Position numbers and translations under genes: made by a program. A DNA stretch of 64,000 nt from Marthasterias glacialis (taxonomy: Eukaryota; Echinodermata; Asteroidea; Forcipulatida; Asteriidae), in contig OU452222.1 of the NCBI GenBank assembly GCA_911728455.2, forward strand, positions 7,524,108-7,588,107. The letters run 5' to 3'. The notes beneath the pieces are model-generated. The model was not told the DNA's origin. It ran no database searches and worked only from the letters and a program-made list of their open reading frames with translations. Position 1 is the stretch's first letter; each line of letters opens with the position of its first letter. This document shows positions 24,672 through 38,200 of the stretch, one piece after another.

Positions 24672-25174
24672 TAGTAAACACCCAGCTCAAGTCTAATCAT
24701 TTAGATTCTACTGTGTTTAAGAGGGCGCTATGTCAGGTACTCATTCTGGTTATGCAAAAACAAGACAGAAACTAAGAGCAGTTGCTTCCTAAAATAATTA
24801 TATCCACCATCTTTTTGCTTCTTCTTTGTTTCTACATGAATATCTATTTACAGTTATATCTCCCTACTATACAAAGCATGTATTTATTTTAAATAATGTC
24901 CATTTATTATTAATAAATGTTAATGACAGTTAGGTAATTGGTTGGTTGAGATGTTGAGTTTATCTGGTCTTAGATAGCTACTTTTTGAATAGTTGAATGT
25001 TATCAGGACTGGGAGATGTTGTTCCAAAATTGCATTGTAAGATTGGTTCTTTATTATCAACCGACAGTGCAAGTCTTGCAAACACTGGGTCCCAACATAC
25101 ATTCTTTTAATATTGTGAAGGAAACAGTGTAACATTTCAATACATATGAGACTGAAATACTCTAAGGCCATGAC

Positions 25175-25469
25175 CAGTGCCGAACCAGAGGGGGAGGCTC
25201 AAGCCCACTCCAAAGGCTCTGCTGTTTTCCTTTTACAATTCAGTTGGCTTTTTTTCATGCAGAGATAATTAAAAAGGGAAGGAAAAATGGTTAGATTGAG
25301 ATTTTGGGGGCATAGTAAGGGGGTGGGGTATGTGGCACAGCCCAAAAACCTTGTTCTGTAATGGCGCTTCATTTATTTATTGACATGAGCCCCACCCCAT
25401 CCTAAACCCCACCCCTACACCCACTGAAGGCAGAATTGAATTTCCAACCCCCTCCACAGATCATTTCTG
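25175..25469. mobile_element. Second hAT-like insertion with 8-bp target duplication
   Basis: A 295-bp G/C-run-rich insertion flanked by GCCATGAC at 25167-25174 and 25470-25477. It begins CAGTGCCGAACCAGAGGGGG, and its end inverts to CAGAAATGATCTG. The CAG...CTG termini and exact 8-bp duplication fit hAT, though the terminal repeats are weak. Confidence 0.55.
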
Positions 25470-25477
25470 GCCATGAC

Positions 25478-26121
25478 CTTATATTGTGTGTTTTTAGTAG
25501 GAGGTTAACATCACATAGAGAGCCTGTATATAATCACATATATAAGCTACATAGAATATGGATACAGTAGTTTTAATACAGTTGCCAGCATTTCAATAAA
25601 TAAATCCTTCTGACATCAAATGTCATGATTAATATACTTTCATAGGGTGAAATTTATTGTCAATTTGATTGATTTACAGTGTATACAATATGACACAAGA
25701 AGGCATCTTTATTATAATAGACTCATATATACTACAGTTTTACAGCTTAGACTGAAAGTTGATGGGTTTGAACCAAACACCATTCTCCTACTACATGTAT
25801 ATTGTTATTGCATTCCATTACACACAGTAAGACATAAATACAAGAAAACTGCAAGGCTTCACCCAGATCAAGATATGTCATCTAGAGTATCAATATATTC
25901 CCACAATACATTCCACTCATAACTCAGTGACAATACACTCAAACATCTCTAACAATCATAATGCACAGACACAAACTATTCCAATTCAAGGTGTTAACAC
26001 TCCCATATACCTTTCCTTAACTGTCCCAACACCCTGACTAATCCCAAAGTAGTGACTAACCCCACTGCATGTTTCTGTTCAACATGGCAGACTTGTAGGG
26101 TTCCTGCTGACTGTAGTATCA
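25478..26121 (-). other. Probable ATP9 3' UTR and flank
   Basis: Sequence after the ATP9 stop. Minus-strand AATAAA hexamers occur at 25708-25713 and 25653-25658. Either could be the polyadenylation signal, but nothing here decides between them. Confidence 0.4.
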
Positions 26122-26258
26122 TCACTCACTCAACTTAGAGTAGGTCGATGGACTGAACTTCTTACGTAGATATTTCAAGATGTAGAGCGGTACACAACTA
26201 ATGAGGGTGATAATGACTACCTTCCACCAGAAAGGCCATGTTTTGATGAAGTTTCGAT
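26122..26258 (-). CDS. ATP9B: ATP9 exon 23 (M10, stop codon)
   Basis: Encodes [20 protein letters not shown] (M10) and the C-terminus [14 protein letters not shown], very like human SPPSYCKLAS, then TGA at 26122-26124. Confidence 0.97.
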
Positions 26259-29200
26259 CTGTAAACAATCCACATAAACAGTAACATGAGTATCAACTTC
26301 TTCATTCTTTCTGAAATCAAAGAAATCAAAATTCCTCTTCAATGAATAACATTTATGTATACTGAATGAATGTTTAGGAATGAAACAACCAGTAACAATC
26401 ATATGTACTTTCTCTAAAATTTGCTTTCATGCATAAAGAGATCCAGAAAATTAGGAATAACCATAACTTCCCTAGAGTTTTTCAAATACAGATTTGCAAT
26501 GTTGGCATGTATTTCCTGACTATTTTAAAACCATCTCTTCAAGCAGTGTAAGATTAAAATATATAATGGACAATAAATGACATTCTGACTGATGCATCAT
26601 TCTACACTTTGTTTCAGTATTATCCATTAATTTGCATAGAGGAGCAAACGGATTATTTTTTTTTGTATCTCTTAAGATATCGTTGTTATTGACCTTACCA
26701 AAGTAACTATCAAAGACGAACAATGAGATGACATAAGCAGCCATACTCAGAATCTCAGCTACAAACATGAGCCAATGCCATGTACGTATTGTCAATGCTA
26801 CCATCAGAAGCTCTGTAATAACCAATGATGTGAAGGAGATTGCTACAATATGGATGAAGTCCCCTTCAAAGAGATAGAGGGCGCCATACATGATGATACC
26901 ACCTTGGAAGATGCTGATGAGAACCCAGAGAAAGAACATCTTGTAGGAAAGCTCTCGACCCTACAGGATTGAACAATAAATCAAACATGAGATGATTATT
27001 CCCTTTAATTCTGACAATGTTTTGGATATTACTGTCAGCTTTTTGAATGAGTGTGTCCTGTTCACATGTAGTATGTCTTCTAGAGGAAGTGGTCCAGACA
27101 TGCCTACTAAACCCTCCTCCGTATGAACCCTTCCTAACCTCTAGATTAGGTTTACATCACATCAGAGGTGTTTAAACTCATCATAACTTCATGATACACT
27201 CACTTGCAATGAATGTTATGGCTGACTTTAAGCTTTCTTTACATGAATGTAATAGCAGAGATCATCCCAATGTCCTTTTAATCTGTCAAGGTTACCCATT
27301 GTCACAAACTGAAAATGTTTACGTTTTATTTGAATTCTCTCTGGTCCATTCACCATCACGTGCCAGATGCTATTTTTGCTGTTTACCAAGCACAGGGTAA
27401 ATACAAATGCATAGTAGACTGTCACACACAGAACAGTCTACAACACAAAGAAGTACGCACACACAAATAACGCCCTAGCTAGGTATCACCCTAGCTAGCT
27501 AGCTATCACCCTAGCTAGCTAGGTAACACCCTAGCTAGCTAGCTATCACCCTAGCTAGCTAGGTATCACCCTAGCTAGCTAGGTATCACCCTAGCTAGCT
27601 AGGTATCACCCTAGCTAGCTAGGTATCACCCTAGCTAGCTAGCTATCACCCTAGCTAGCTAGGTATCACCCTAGCTAGCTAGGTATCACCCTAGCTAGCT
27701 AGGTATCACCCTAGCTAGCTAGGTATCACCCTAGCTAGCTAGGTATCACCCTAGCTAGCTAGGTATCACCCTAGCTAGCTAGGTATCACCCTAGCTAGCT
27801 AGGTATCACCCTAGCTAGCTAGCTATCACCCTAGCTAGCTAGGTATCACTCTAGCTAGCTAGGTATCACCCTAGCTAGCTAGCTATCACCCTAGCTAGCT
27901 AGCTATCACCCTAGCTAGCTAGGTATCACCCTAGCTAGCTATGTACACATGTCAAGGAAGTTGGCAAACTAGTTCCCAAGGCAAAGAGAACTAGTTTCTT
28001 ATTTATATTGTACTGCAAAAAAAACCCACAACTGTTGAGCACCGTGATTTCCCACTTTGCAAGATAGAGCTCTATACTTGATTATAATTCCATTCCTGCA
28101 AGGTGTCAACCATATAATAATGGTATCATTTATTGAAAGTGACTAGTGCTAGCATCATTATCCTACCTTGATAAGATCACCCTAGCTAGCTAGGTATCAC
28201 CCTAGCTAGCTAGCTATCACCCTAGCTAGCTAGCTATCACCCTAGCTAGCTAGGTATCACCCTAGCTAGCTAGGTATCACCCTAGCTAGCTAGGTATCAC
28301 CCTAGCTAGCTAGCTATCACTCTAGCTAGCTAGGTATCACCCTAGCTAGCTAGGTTTCACCCTAGCTAGCTAGGTTTCACCCTAGCTAGCTAGGTATCAC
28401 CCTAGCTAGCTAGGTATCACCCTAGCTAGCTAGGTATCACCCTAGCTAGCTAGGTATCACCCTAGCTAGCTAGGTATCACCCTAGCTAGCTAGCTATCAC
28501 CCTAGCTAGCTAGGTATCACCCTAGCTAGCTAGGTATCACCCTAGCTAGCTAGCTATCACCCTAGCTAGCTAGGTATCACCCTAGCTAGCTAGGTATCAC
28601 CCTAGCTAGCTAGGTATCACCCTAGCTAGCTAGATATCACCCTAGCTAGCTAGGTATCACCCTAGCTAGCTAGCTATCACCCTAGCTAGCTAGCTATCAC
28701 CCTAGCTAGCTAGCTATCACCCTAGCTAGCTAGGTATCACCCTAGCTAGCTAGGTATCACCCTAGCTAGCTAGGTATCACCCTAGCTAGCTAGGTATCAC
28801 CCTAGCTAGCTAGGTATCACCCTAGCTAGCTAGGTATCACCCTATCTAGCTAGGTATCACCCTAGCTAGCTAGGTATCACCCTAGCTAGCTAGGTATCAC
28901 CCTAGCTAGCTAGGTATCACCCTAGCTAGCTAGGTATCACCCTAGCTAGCTAGGTATCACCCTAGCTAGCTAGGTATCACCCTAGCTAGCTAGGTATCAC
29001 CCTAGCTAGCTAGGTATCACCCTAGCTAGCTAGCTATCACCCTAGCTAGCTAGGTATCACCCTAGCTAGCTAGGTATCACCCTAGCTAGCTAGGTATCAC
29101 CCTAGCTAGCTAGGTATCACCCTAGCTAGCTAGGTATCACCCTAGCTAGCTAGGTATCACCCTAGCTAGCTAGCTATCACCCTAGCTAGCTAGGTATCAC

Positions 29201-32200
29201 CCTAGCTAGCTAGGTATCACCCTAGCTAGCTAGCTATCACCCTAGCCAGCTAGGTATCACCCTAGCTAGCTAGCTATCACCCTAGCTAGCTAGGTATCAC
29301 CCTAGCTAGCTAGCTATCACCCTAGCTAGCTAGGTATCACCCTAGCTAGCTAGCTATCACCCTAGCTAGCTAGGTATCACCCTAGCTAGCTAGCTATCAC
29401 CCTAGCTAGCTAGGTATCACCCTAGCTAGCTACGTACACATGTCAAGGAAGTTGGCAAACTAGTTCCCAAGGCAAAGAGAACTAGTTTCTTATTTATATT
29501 GTACTGCAAAAAAAAACCACAACTGTTGAGCACCGTGATTTCCCACTTTGCAAGATAGAGCTCTATACTTGATTATAATTCCATTCCTGCAAGGTGTCAA
29601 CCATATAATAATGGTATGATTTATTGAAAGTGACTAGTGCTAGCATCATTATCCTACCTTGATAAGATCTTTATAAAGCTCTGGGTATCTCATAGCCGTT
29701 TCTGCTGTCACATCTTGATCAATTACCAATAAGAAAACTGGGAACATTGTGTACGCTGTAACATAGCTGAGGAAGTATAACATATCATATTATTAAACAT
29801 TTATCATATTCAGAAAATGTCATTTTTTCAATTGATGCTTCACAAAATAATATCAGCCATGTAAGTGCTTCCACTCTTACTGTTTTCTTTAATAACTCAT
29901 TGACAGATAGTAATCTCTTTGTGAAATGAGTTAATGAAAGAGACTAATGATCATTTAGTATGGACCTGGTTTAAATTCTAAACATCAAGAAAGTACAGGC
30001 AGACTTACCCAACAGTTAACACTCCCTGATAAAGAGCAACAGATGAAAAGTAGAAAATAGAAGAGAATATTGCTTGCATGACCGATATGATGAGACCACG
30101 ATGCATGACAAAGTGACTCAGGGCACCAGAGCGTTTATAGCTATTACGGCCATGGACTAGTAGAAGACGTCCAACGTAACGAAACTGAGTCAAGGAGAAG
30201 TCTGCTGCTAGTGAAGCTTGACGTCCCTCCTGAGACAAAATAATCATTTAATAAAAGTGAGTATTCAAGTGTCATGCAAGAAATATAGAAATATATATCA
30301 ATCTAATTAAGAAATTATTTTAGTTATTGGTAGCCATTTGTATGAAATCTTATGCAACATGAGACTACAAGCTGACAAGTTAGTATTATAACTGCTCGTT
30401 ACTGGCAAAGATGAGAGCAATTCAACCAAATTGTACAGGCGCTATTCAATCAAGATCGTAGCACAAGATCGTGATATTGTACCATCTAAATATATTTTAA
30501 GCTGTCATCTTATTGCACTTTCCTCAAACAGTTGTGTGAATTTAATTCTTACATCACACCCACTCCAAAACTAGCTGCATGTAAATAAAAAAGCTCTACC
30601 AAAACAGTCACAACCCCCCTTCTATAAGGTGTATATGTGCCGTTCATCAGTTTAGGCTTAGTCATTTTCAGCCACAAGAGGTCAAAGGTATGAGTTGGAT
30701 AACATAATATAACATAACAATTATAATTTATAAGGCACTATTCCATCAAGATCATAGCGCACATAAAAGAAATTAACAAGGATAAAGATGAGTCTTAAGA
30801 GCTTTATGAAATAGAGATAAACTAACAGATTCCCTGTGACAGGAGGAAGATTGTTCCAATGCATTCAATTATTCCATGAAAGCACAATGAGATAAGCATG
30901 TTTACTGAATGTGATATTACCTTTCCTTCTAGACCCACTCCAGCATTAGCAGTCTGTATCATACTCACATCATTACCACCATCACCTGACAGTAAGGACA
31001 AAACATTATCAGAGTACATAAACCACTGTACAATCTCAACAAACAAGCTCATATCATTTCACTCAGATGTATTGATATGATTGGGAACTACTGAAACTTT
31101 GGAGATCTATGGATGGCAGCAGTTTTGCTCGGTAAATCCATTGCTTTTGGAAATGTGTGTATACTCCAAACTGTGTGGCATGCAATTAAATTATTATTAT
31201 TATTTTTTTAATGTTTTGAATTAAAAAACCCACAAGTTGTAAGGATCTTACTGACCTATTGCACATGTTCTCTTGCCAGTATGTGTCTTCAGCAGCTCTA
31301 CAATCTCAGCTTTCTGTGTTGGTGAACATCGGCAAACAACGACTGCTGGACACTGACAGGCTAACTCAATAAACTCATGCTCATAAAACTTCAGACACAC
31401 CTTGGAAATCAAGATAAAGAACTCATTTTTCAAACCCATATCCTGACTTAACTATCTGATGCTTTTTTGTGAGTACCTTTAATGAACCACTGAAACTGTG
31501 TCAAGGCATTTGACTGTAAACAGCCAGAAATAGAGATGAATGCATTCACTAATATCAATGGTTTATTACTTGGTACAGTTTTCTGCTGGCTAATGGTTCA
31601 AATCCTCCATAAAACACTCTTTATTTATTTATTGTATTACACATCCAACAGCACAATTAGCGCCAATAAAAGGATAAATAGGAAACGAGAAGAAATGTTC
31701 AATTTTAGATTTTGGAGGAAAACCCCAGACGGGGGAAAGCCCATGCAATCAGGTAGGGACTGAAAATCCACATACAAGGTTCCAGGTCAAGGTGGGGTTC
31801 GAACCGGGGTCCACAGAGGTGAAAGGCAGGGAAAGAAACCACTGAGCCAACCTGATCCCCAGTTGATTTTCATAGCACTAACATTGACTGGCCTCTTTTG
31901 GGTCATTCTCAAGTGAATACTGGCAGAATATCTTTTTACAGAAAAGTAGTCAACTGGTTTTTGAATCATATAATCATATACAACAATTATTACATCTTTC
32001 CGCAACATCTTGCTTGAACTTGGCTTCACAATGTAGAGTAGAATATTAAAGATATCACATTTTAGTATAGGATATCTCCTTTCTAGATGGTGTGAGGAAC
32101 CTATACGTTAGTGATTTACTTACATCTAGAGACTCTCCTGTAATGATCAATGCACAGTCTGACTTCCTTCTGAATGAATTCAGCTCAAGATGAGCCTCAG

Positions 32201-35200
32201 AACGATTTGATACCTTCTTGAATATGTGGATGTCTTGGGTACGGGCTACCAGCTTGGCACTCTTTGCTATACAAGTGGCTGTTTCCAACTTGTCACCAGT
32301 TAACATCCAGATCTGTCATCATGAATTTCACATTAAACACATTATAAGCATTCAGAAAACCACGGTACTCAGCCCACTCAGGCCTGTCAGTGGACTTTGA
32401 AAAACAGAAGCAGCAAAAATACATACACACAACAATAGCTCTGAAACTCTTGATAGATGTTCTAAAAACTAATGGCATTCAATCAGAATGAAAACGGACA
32501 TACAGTACATTGCAGGTGTGTTGTAAATCGCCCACAAGAAAAAGAAAAATACAAACACAAAAAACAGACCAAGAAAAACAAATCTTACATTTATACTGCA
32601 AAATGATCCTTTTGTTCATCCAGGGTATCCTAAATGTAATCATTTTATTAAAAAAAACCAAAAAACTACACATTGTGTAGTTTTTAGTAAACAAGCTCAA
32701 GTTTCTGAACAAGAACTTTGCGTTGTCGATCATGCTGTCCAAGGAATGTAACATATAAACCAGCGACAACGCATGCTATACACTGCTCTTAGTGACAACA
32801 CTGCATGTATAGATACGTAGTCTTAGTTTTCAAGCCATTTATTAGCGCCCTCTTAGGTCATTGCGTTAATAATGCACTATTGGGTTTGGCCGTTCAATGG
32901 TTCTTGCTGGTACTGTAGCATGACAAGCAGCAAGATAACGAAGACTACCATACCATTTATGCAGATTGCACTACGCAAAATACTAAAAAAAACAGACACA
33001 CATTCTGTTCCGCTTTAAATCAGAGATTTCACAGGCTTGCTTACTCTTGAGGTTGTGTGCTTTCAGCGCAGTTCTTAAGTTATCACCTTAACTATTAGTA
33101 AGATAATATAGAGCATAGAAAATACCAGAACAAAAAACCGATATCACAAAGTGATATACCCTAGCCAAGACAAGTTAGGACTAACAATTGTAATGCCTAA
33201 CTGTAGATTTAAAATAAAAGCCCAACAGTGGGATATCCTACCTTAATACCAGCATTCTTAAGCAGTTCCAGGGTAGGTCGAACATCTTGTTGGAGTTTAT
33301 CTTCAACACCAGTCAGACATAGAAGCTCCAAGTCTCTCTCTAAACTCTCTACAACAGCAGCAACCTTTGCTGCTCTGTCTACAATAGTCAATTTGGCTTG
33401 TTGATATCGATGCTGTATCAAAAGTTACCATAAGACTCATGATTTTTAAATCAATAATGCATCAACAAAGTCACTTCTACATCAGATTATAAAAACTGAT
33501 GTCCTCTTTTAGCAAAAACACATTAACACAAGCATAGTATCTGACATCAAATGTCATTCAAAGGCCCCAGTTATTACAAAGGAAAGTCCAGGATTTACAA
33601 TGCCTGGTTGTAGACATGAATCTTGAGCTGTCGTTGTTCTGAGATCAGAGCTACTCCAAACACTCACTACTCGTGTTTACAAAAGGAAAGTGTGAATAAT
33701 GTCAGTATTCCCCTGTGCTTTCATTCATTTAAGAACGGCACAAGTTAGAATGACCCAAAACAACTTAAGATTAACTTATCAGTTTCAGTGATTTTTTACA
33801 GTCAACGTTAAAATTATACTCAGCATAGCCTGGTCCTTTGTACATTGCAAGAATGGGATCTAAGTGCCCAACAAAATTTCAGGTCTTTACTTCGTTTGTA
33901 AAATTGATCCTCATCTATGATGATAAATACTCAACATGTTTACTCAGAGCTAGTCCAAACACTCTTTCTCAGATGAGCTTGGACAAATTGGAATGAATGA
34001 ATTCTGTTCTTGTTTATATCTCACCTCAAAGTCTGCATACTGTTCCTCAGTGAGTGTTTTCTTGCCAACAACCAAAGTACGTAACCCTTCCCTTGCCATG
34101 TTACCACACTGAAATAAACAAATCAGAACTCATTAATAACATCATTTATATAACACCCAAGTAGATCCTTGTCATTTGATTGGAGGATTGGAGGTCGTGC
34201 TGCAGTTGTTATTTACTCTATTGCACACTCAACCATTGTGTGCAAAACAAAACAGTACAAAATGCCCTCATTCAGAATGCAGTCTTCTTTATAGTTTTAT
34301 CCTCCAATCAAATGACAAAGATCTACACGGATGTTATATAAAACACATAATGAATGTTTTGTATTCTTGCAATGGAGAGAATATTTTCATTCTTTTCAAC
34401 TCATGAAAAAATTCTCACCATTGCTCTCATAAACATTCATTATTTGTATATTATTTAATGACAATACCTTTCCTGTTCCGTAAAAACACACTAAAAACAA
34501 CTACAACACACCCTGAAGACTATTCTGTCTACCACCAATCAGTGTGCAGTGTGTTCCTTAGGTCTACACGTATATGTACACTTTCAAGTGGTGAAAACAA
34601 TAACTAGTCATCTAAAACATCAATTCCAGGCTGTGGAATGAAGCACTCTGAGGGATTTGTGATATTATTATTTCCGTTTTAACAATAGTAAAGTGTGAAA
34701 GTGAATGACATCTTAACCAGTAAATGTCGGATGATGTGTATACATGCCATTATTTTCCCTGCCAGAAATCCGGTGATGTAAACTTTGTCTTTTTGTGTTA
34801 ATTCAAAAGACAGGAACAAAGGTCACCCAAAGCATGCACAGAGCAGGCACTCACAGTGCAATGCTTCATTTCACCCCCAGAAAGAGGACAGATGATACTG
34901 GAAACAATGCTGAAATTCTCCCTTTATGCAGGGCTATTGCAAAATCTCCCATTCAACACCCTTGTCCTTTAGTTATAAGAGGACTATGAGACATCAAGAG
35001 GCTTCAACCAATGTTTATCATTGTTTTTCAGAGGTAAGTCTGAACAATCCAATTCAATTCATTATCAGTTACACATGAGTGTCATCCCAAAAGGATTGAG
35101 TACATCACAATATTTACGGAGAATGGACAAATGCTTGTTTTTCTTGCTTTGTTAAAAGGCAAATTTATTTATCAGCTACTTTGAGCAGTCTGTTAACTCA

Positions 35201-38200
35201 ATGTTATACCTCTTCATCCAGCCAGTCATTGTATTGTACAATTGAATTCATCACAGAATCAGCACCTTTCATAAAGAAGTAGATCTGACCAGTCTTCTCG
35301 TCCTGTAAACAACAGCACGTTAAGATTTGTCAACGAACCTGACATATCAATAGGAAATAAAGTTTCAACTGCTATTATAACGTATAACTTAATATAACTC
35401 CAGAGCTGTTAAGTATTCAACTCTGATATAAACTTGATTGCGACCTGAGTGAAGAGCTGACTGAAGCCACATGGACTCGTTTTGAATTTGAAATCAACAT
35501 ACAGACCACTCTGTCATCTGAATACAGGTCTGTTCCACCATGCTCTGATAATATATACTCACCCTCACAATGATACCCATCCGTTTAGTCTCAGAGGTGA
35601 AAGGGAATATCTGAAGGATGGAATAGATATGGATTTCTCCTGTTGGAGTGCGTAGGGACATGGAGTTCAGATCTCGTTTCACTAAGGCAAGACCCATGTC
35701 TTCAGTCCAAGACACTAGAGCAACCTAGAAATATAACAAGGACATTCTTAGACTCACCAAAAAGCATTTTCTTTTAAATAAACAAGTAGCTATGCATAGC
35801 ATGTATTAGTTCATGCTATCCTCAGAGCATTTCACAACACCTCATACAATGTTTGCAGTATACTACTCAATGTTGTCCACCCGTATCTCCAATTTAGATC
35901 ATGACTCGTTTGACGTTAGATTTATGTAAATATGACATTTTTTTTGAGAGTTTTTGGTTCTTTGTCTCCTTACCTCATCAGGACTTGAGGCTTGATACAC
36001 CACCTTAGCTTCCTGGTCTTGATCTACCTCAGTCTCCTCTGCATTGACACTTCCCTCTTCATATGTAGGTGTAACATTATGACATAGAGCTATAGCACGA
36101 ACTGATTCAAACACCTTAGTGACTACTGTTCGCCTAACTGCTGGCTTACGTGATGGTGTAGTTGTGGGGGGTATGGTTGGTTGTGAGTAAGCTGTCAAGA
36201 GATGGGCTTTGAGTTCATCTGAGGAATCTTGGCCGAGGGAGACTGTACCAAGATGAAGCTTCTTGAATACCTGTGCAGATCAGACTCAACTAATTTACAT
36301 CTTGACTTTTAATATCATTCTCATATTTCTCAAAGTTTATCATAATAATCAAGTTGATGAATATTACAACCTGTTCCATCCAATGCAGATAAATGTGAGT
36401 CAAGTTAGAAAAGGGCGTCTTACCATTTCATTCTGTGTGAGTGTGCCAGTTTTATCTGTCAGTAAGTACGATATACGACCCAGTTCTTCTGGTATGGTTG
36501 TGGTACGTACAACTGTATTAGGAATCTCCTTGTCACGTTGAATCAAGATGGAATACACAATTTTACCCATGTCCAGATTAACTCGTAAACTACAGGGAGT
36601 AAGAGAAAATGAAGCAACGATTATGCCAGCCAGTTAATTCATTACTATGCAGTCTGGTTCATGGGGCACATACATCTGGTATTCTCTCACCACCCCAGCC
36701 ACCCCCCCTCCAATTTTAACTGAAAAATTGGAAAGCTTGATTGTTGAAATGGCTTTTTGAGGTACCTTTTACAATAAACTTGCATTATTTGTGACTAATT
36801 AGTAAAGCTTGTTCTCACAATTCAATGTTTTATTTTTTTCCTTTTTCTAAATTGGAAACAATTTGTTGTTTTATACTTGAAGATAATTTGTATTGCACAT
36901 CTAATCAGAAAGACCATTGGGCCTTTAATAAACTCAGTCATAAACTTCTGGTCTGACTTTTAGCTTTAGGCTAAATCGCTGACTTTGAAACCCTATCACA
37001 CATTGTACATCTCTAAAACTGCTGCTGGAGCCCAACCCAGGGCAGAGTTTGACGTTTTACAAGTGGACCATAATGGAAATAGACTATAACCTGAAAGGTA
37101 AAAGAGTGATTCTTTCTATGTTATGTGAATGAATAAGATGATGGTCTCAAGGTGTGTAGAATTAACATACCTGAGAGGGATGATAGAAGAGAAAAGCAGC
37201 ACATATCTGAAGAAATATATGTACCATGGTCCACCAAATCCCTGAGAATAAGCAAAAATCATTTATTAGCATTAACATGTCAACATACAATACAAATAAA
37301 TAATCAAATTTTTTTCAAATTCTGCCGGGAAAACATTTTCCAACGATGTTCAACAGTTCGGAGGTGCATTAGCTTGTAAAATGTACACATTAACAATCTT
37401 GTTTAGCAAGAGCAAATTATTTGACAAGAATTGAACAGAAACAACCGACTGATTTAATGGCAAGACCTACTAAAAGTCAAAATACCTGCACTTACAGAAG
37501 ACAAACAATTTTAGCACTGGAGTATTTTTCATGGAGCATGTATACTTCATGTAAATGAATATGCTTTGCTTAAACTGCTTGCATAAACTTAAAACTGGAA
37601 TACAGCTGAGAATGGTGACTGTAAACATGCTGCTAGCTGTGCTGTGAAATTGAGAGTAGATCCAATTCAAATAGTACTTCTTGGTATTGAGACATCTCAG
37701 GGAGTTATATGACTCATACAAGTCTATGAGTAGCAAACAATCTTTCTACTGCAATAGGTCACCTTACACAAAATCAAGTTCATTACAATATAGAACTACT
37801 CCTATTACCAGCCATTACTGAGTACATAGACTATTTTAAGGAGAGCTACTTTACCTTTAAGCTGATCATGAGGATACCCAGGATAATAGTTCCTACAAAG
37901 AGGACCTTGGTTTGGGAATTGATCTCCAGATCTAGTAAGCCAATCTTAGAGTGAGGATAAGATGTATTCATAACTGCTCTCGTCTCACGTCCTGTGTAAA
38001 TCACCACGCCAAGAGCACGTCCTACAAAGCAAATCAACCAGTTTCACAACCTTTGATCAACTCTATTAATAAACATGGTTGAAGAAGGAACCAAATCAAC
38101 AACTTTTAACAACTCATTGTGCAACCTGTGTTGTATTACCCACAACGAGAAATATACCCTCTTGCTACATAAACAAGAAAAATGCCACGTAGTTACTTGT

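Noticed and set aside
27473..29431. CRISPR-like array or telomere repeat (units contain CCCTA)
   Set aside because: Units are directly abutting with no unique spacers, the genome is animal, and the 20-mer does not match the TTAGGG telomere period.
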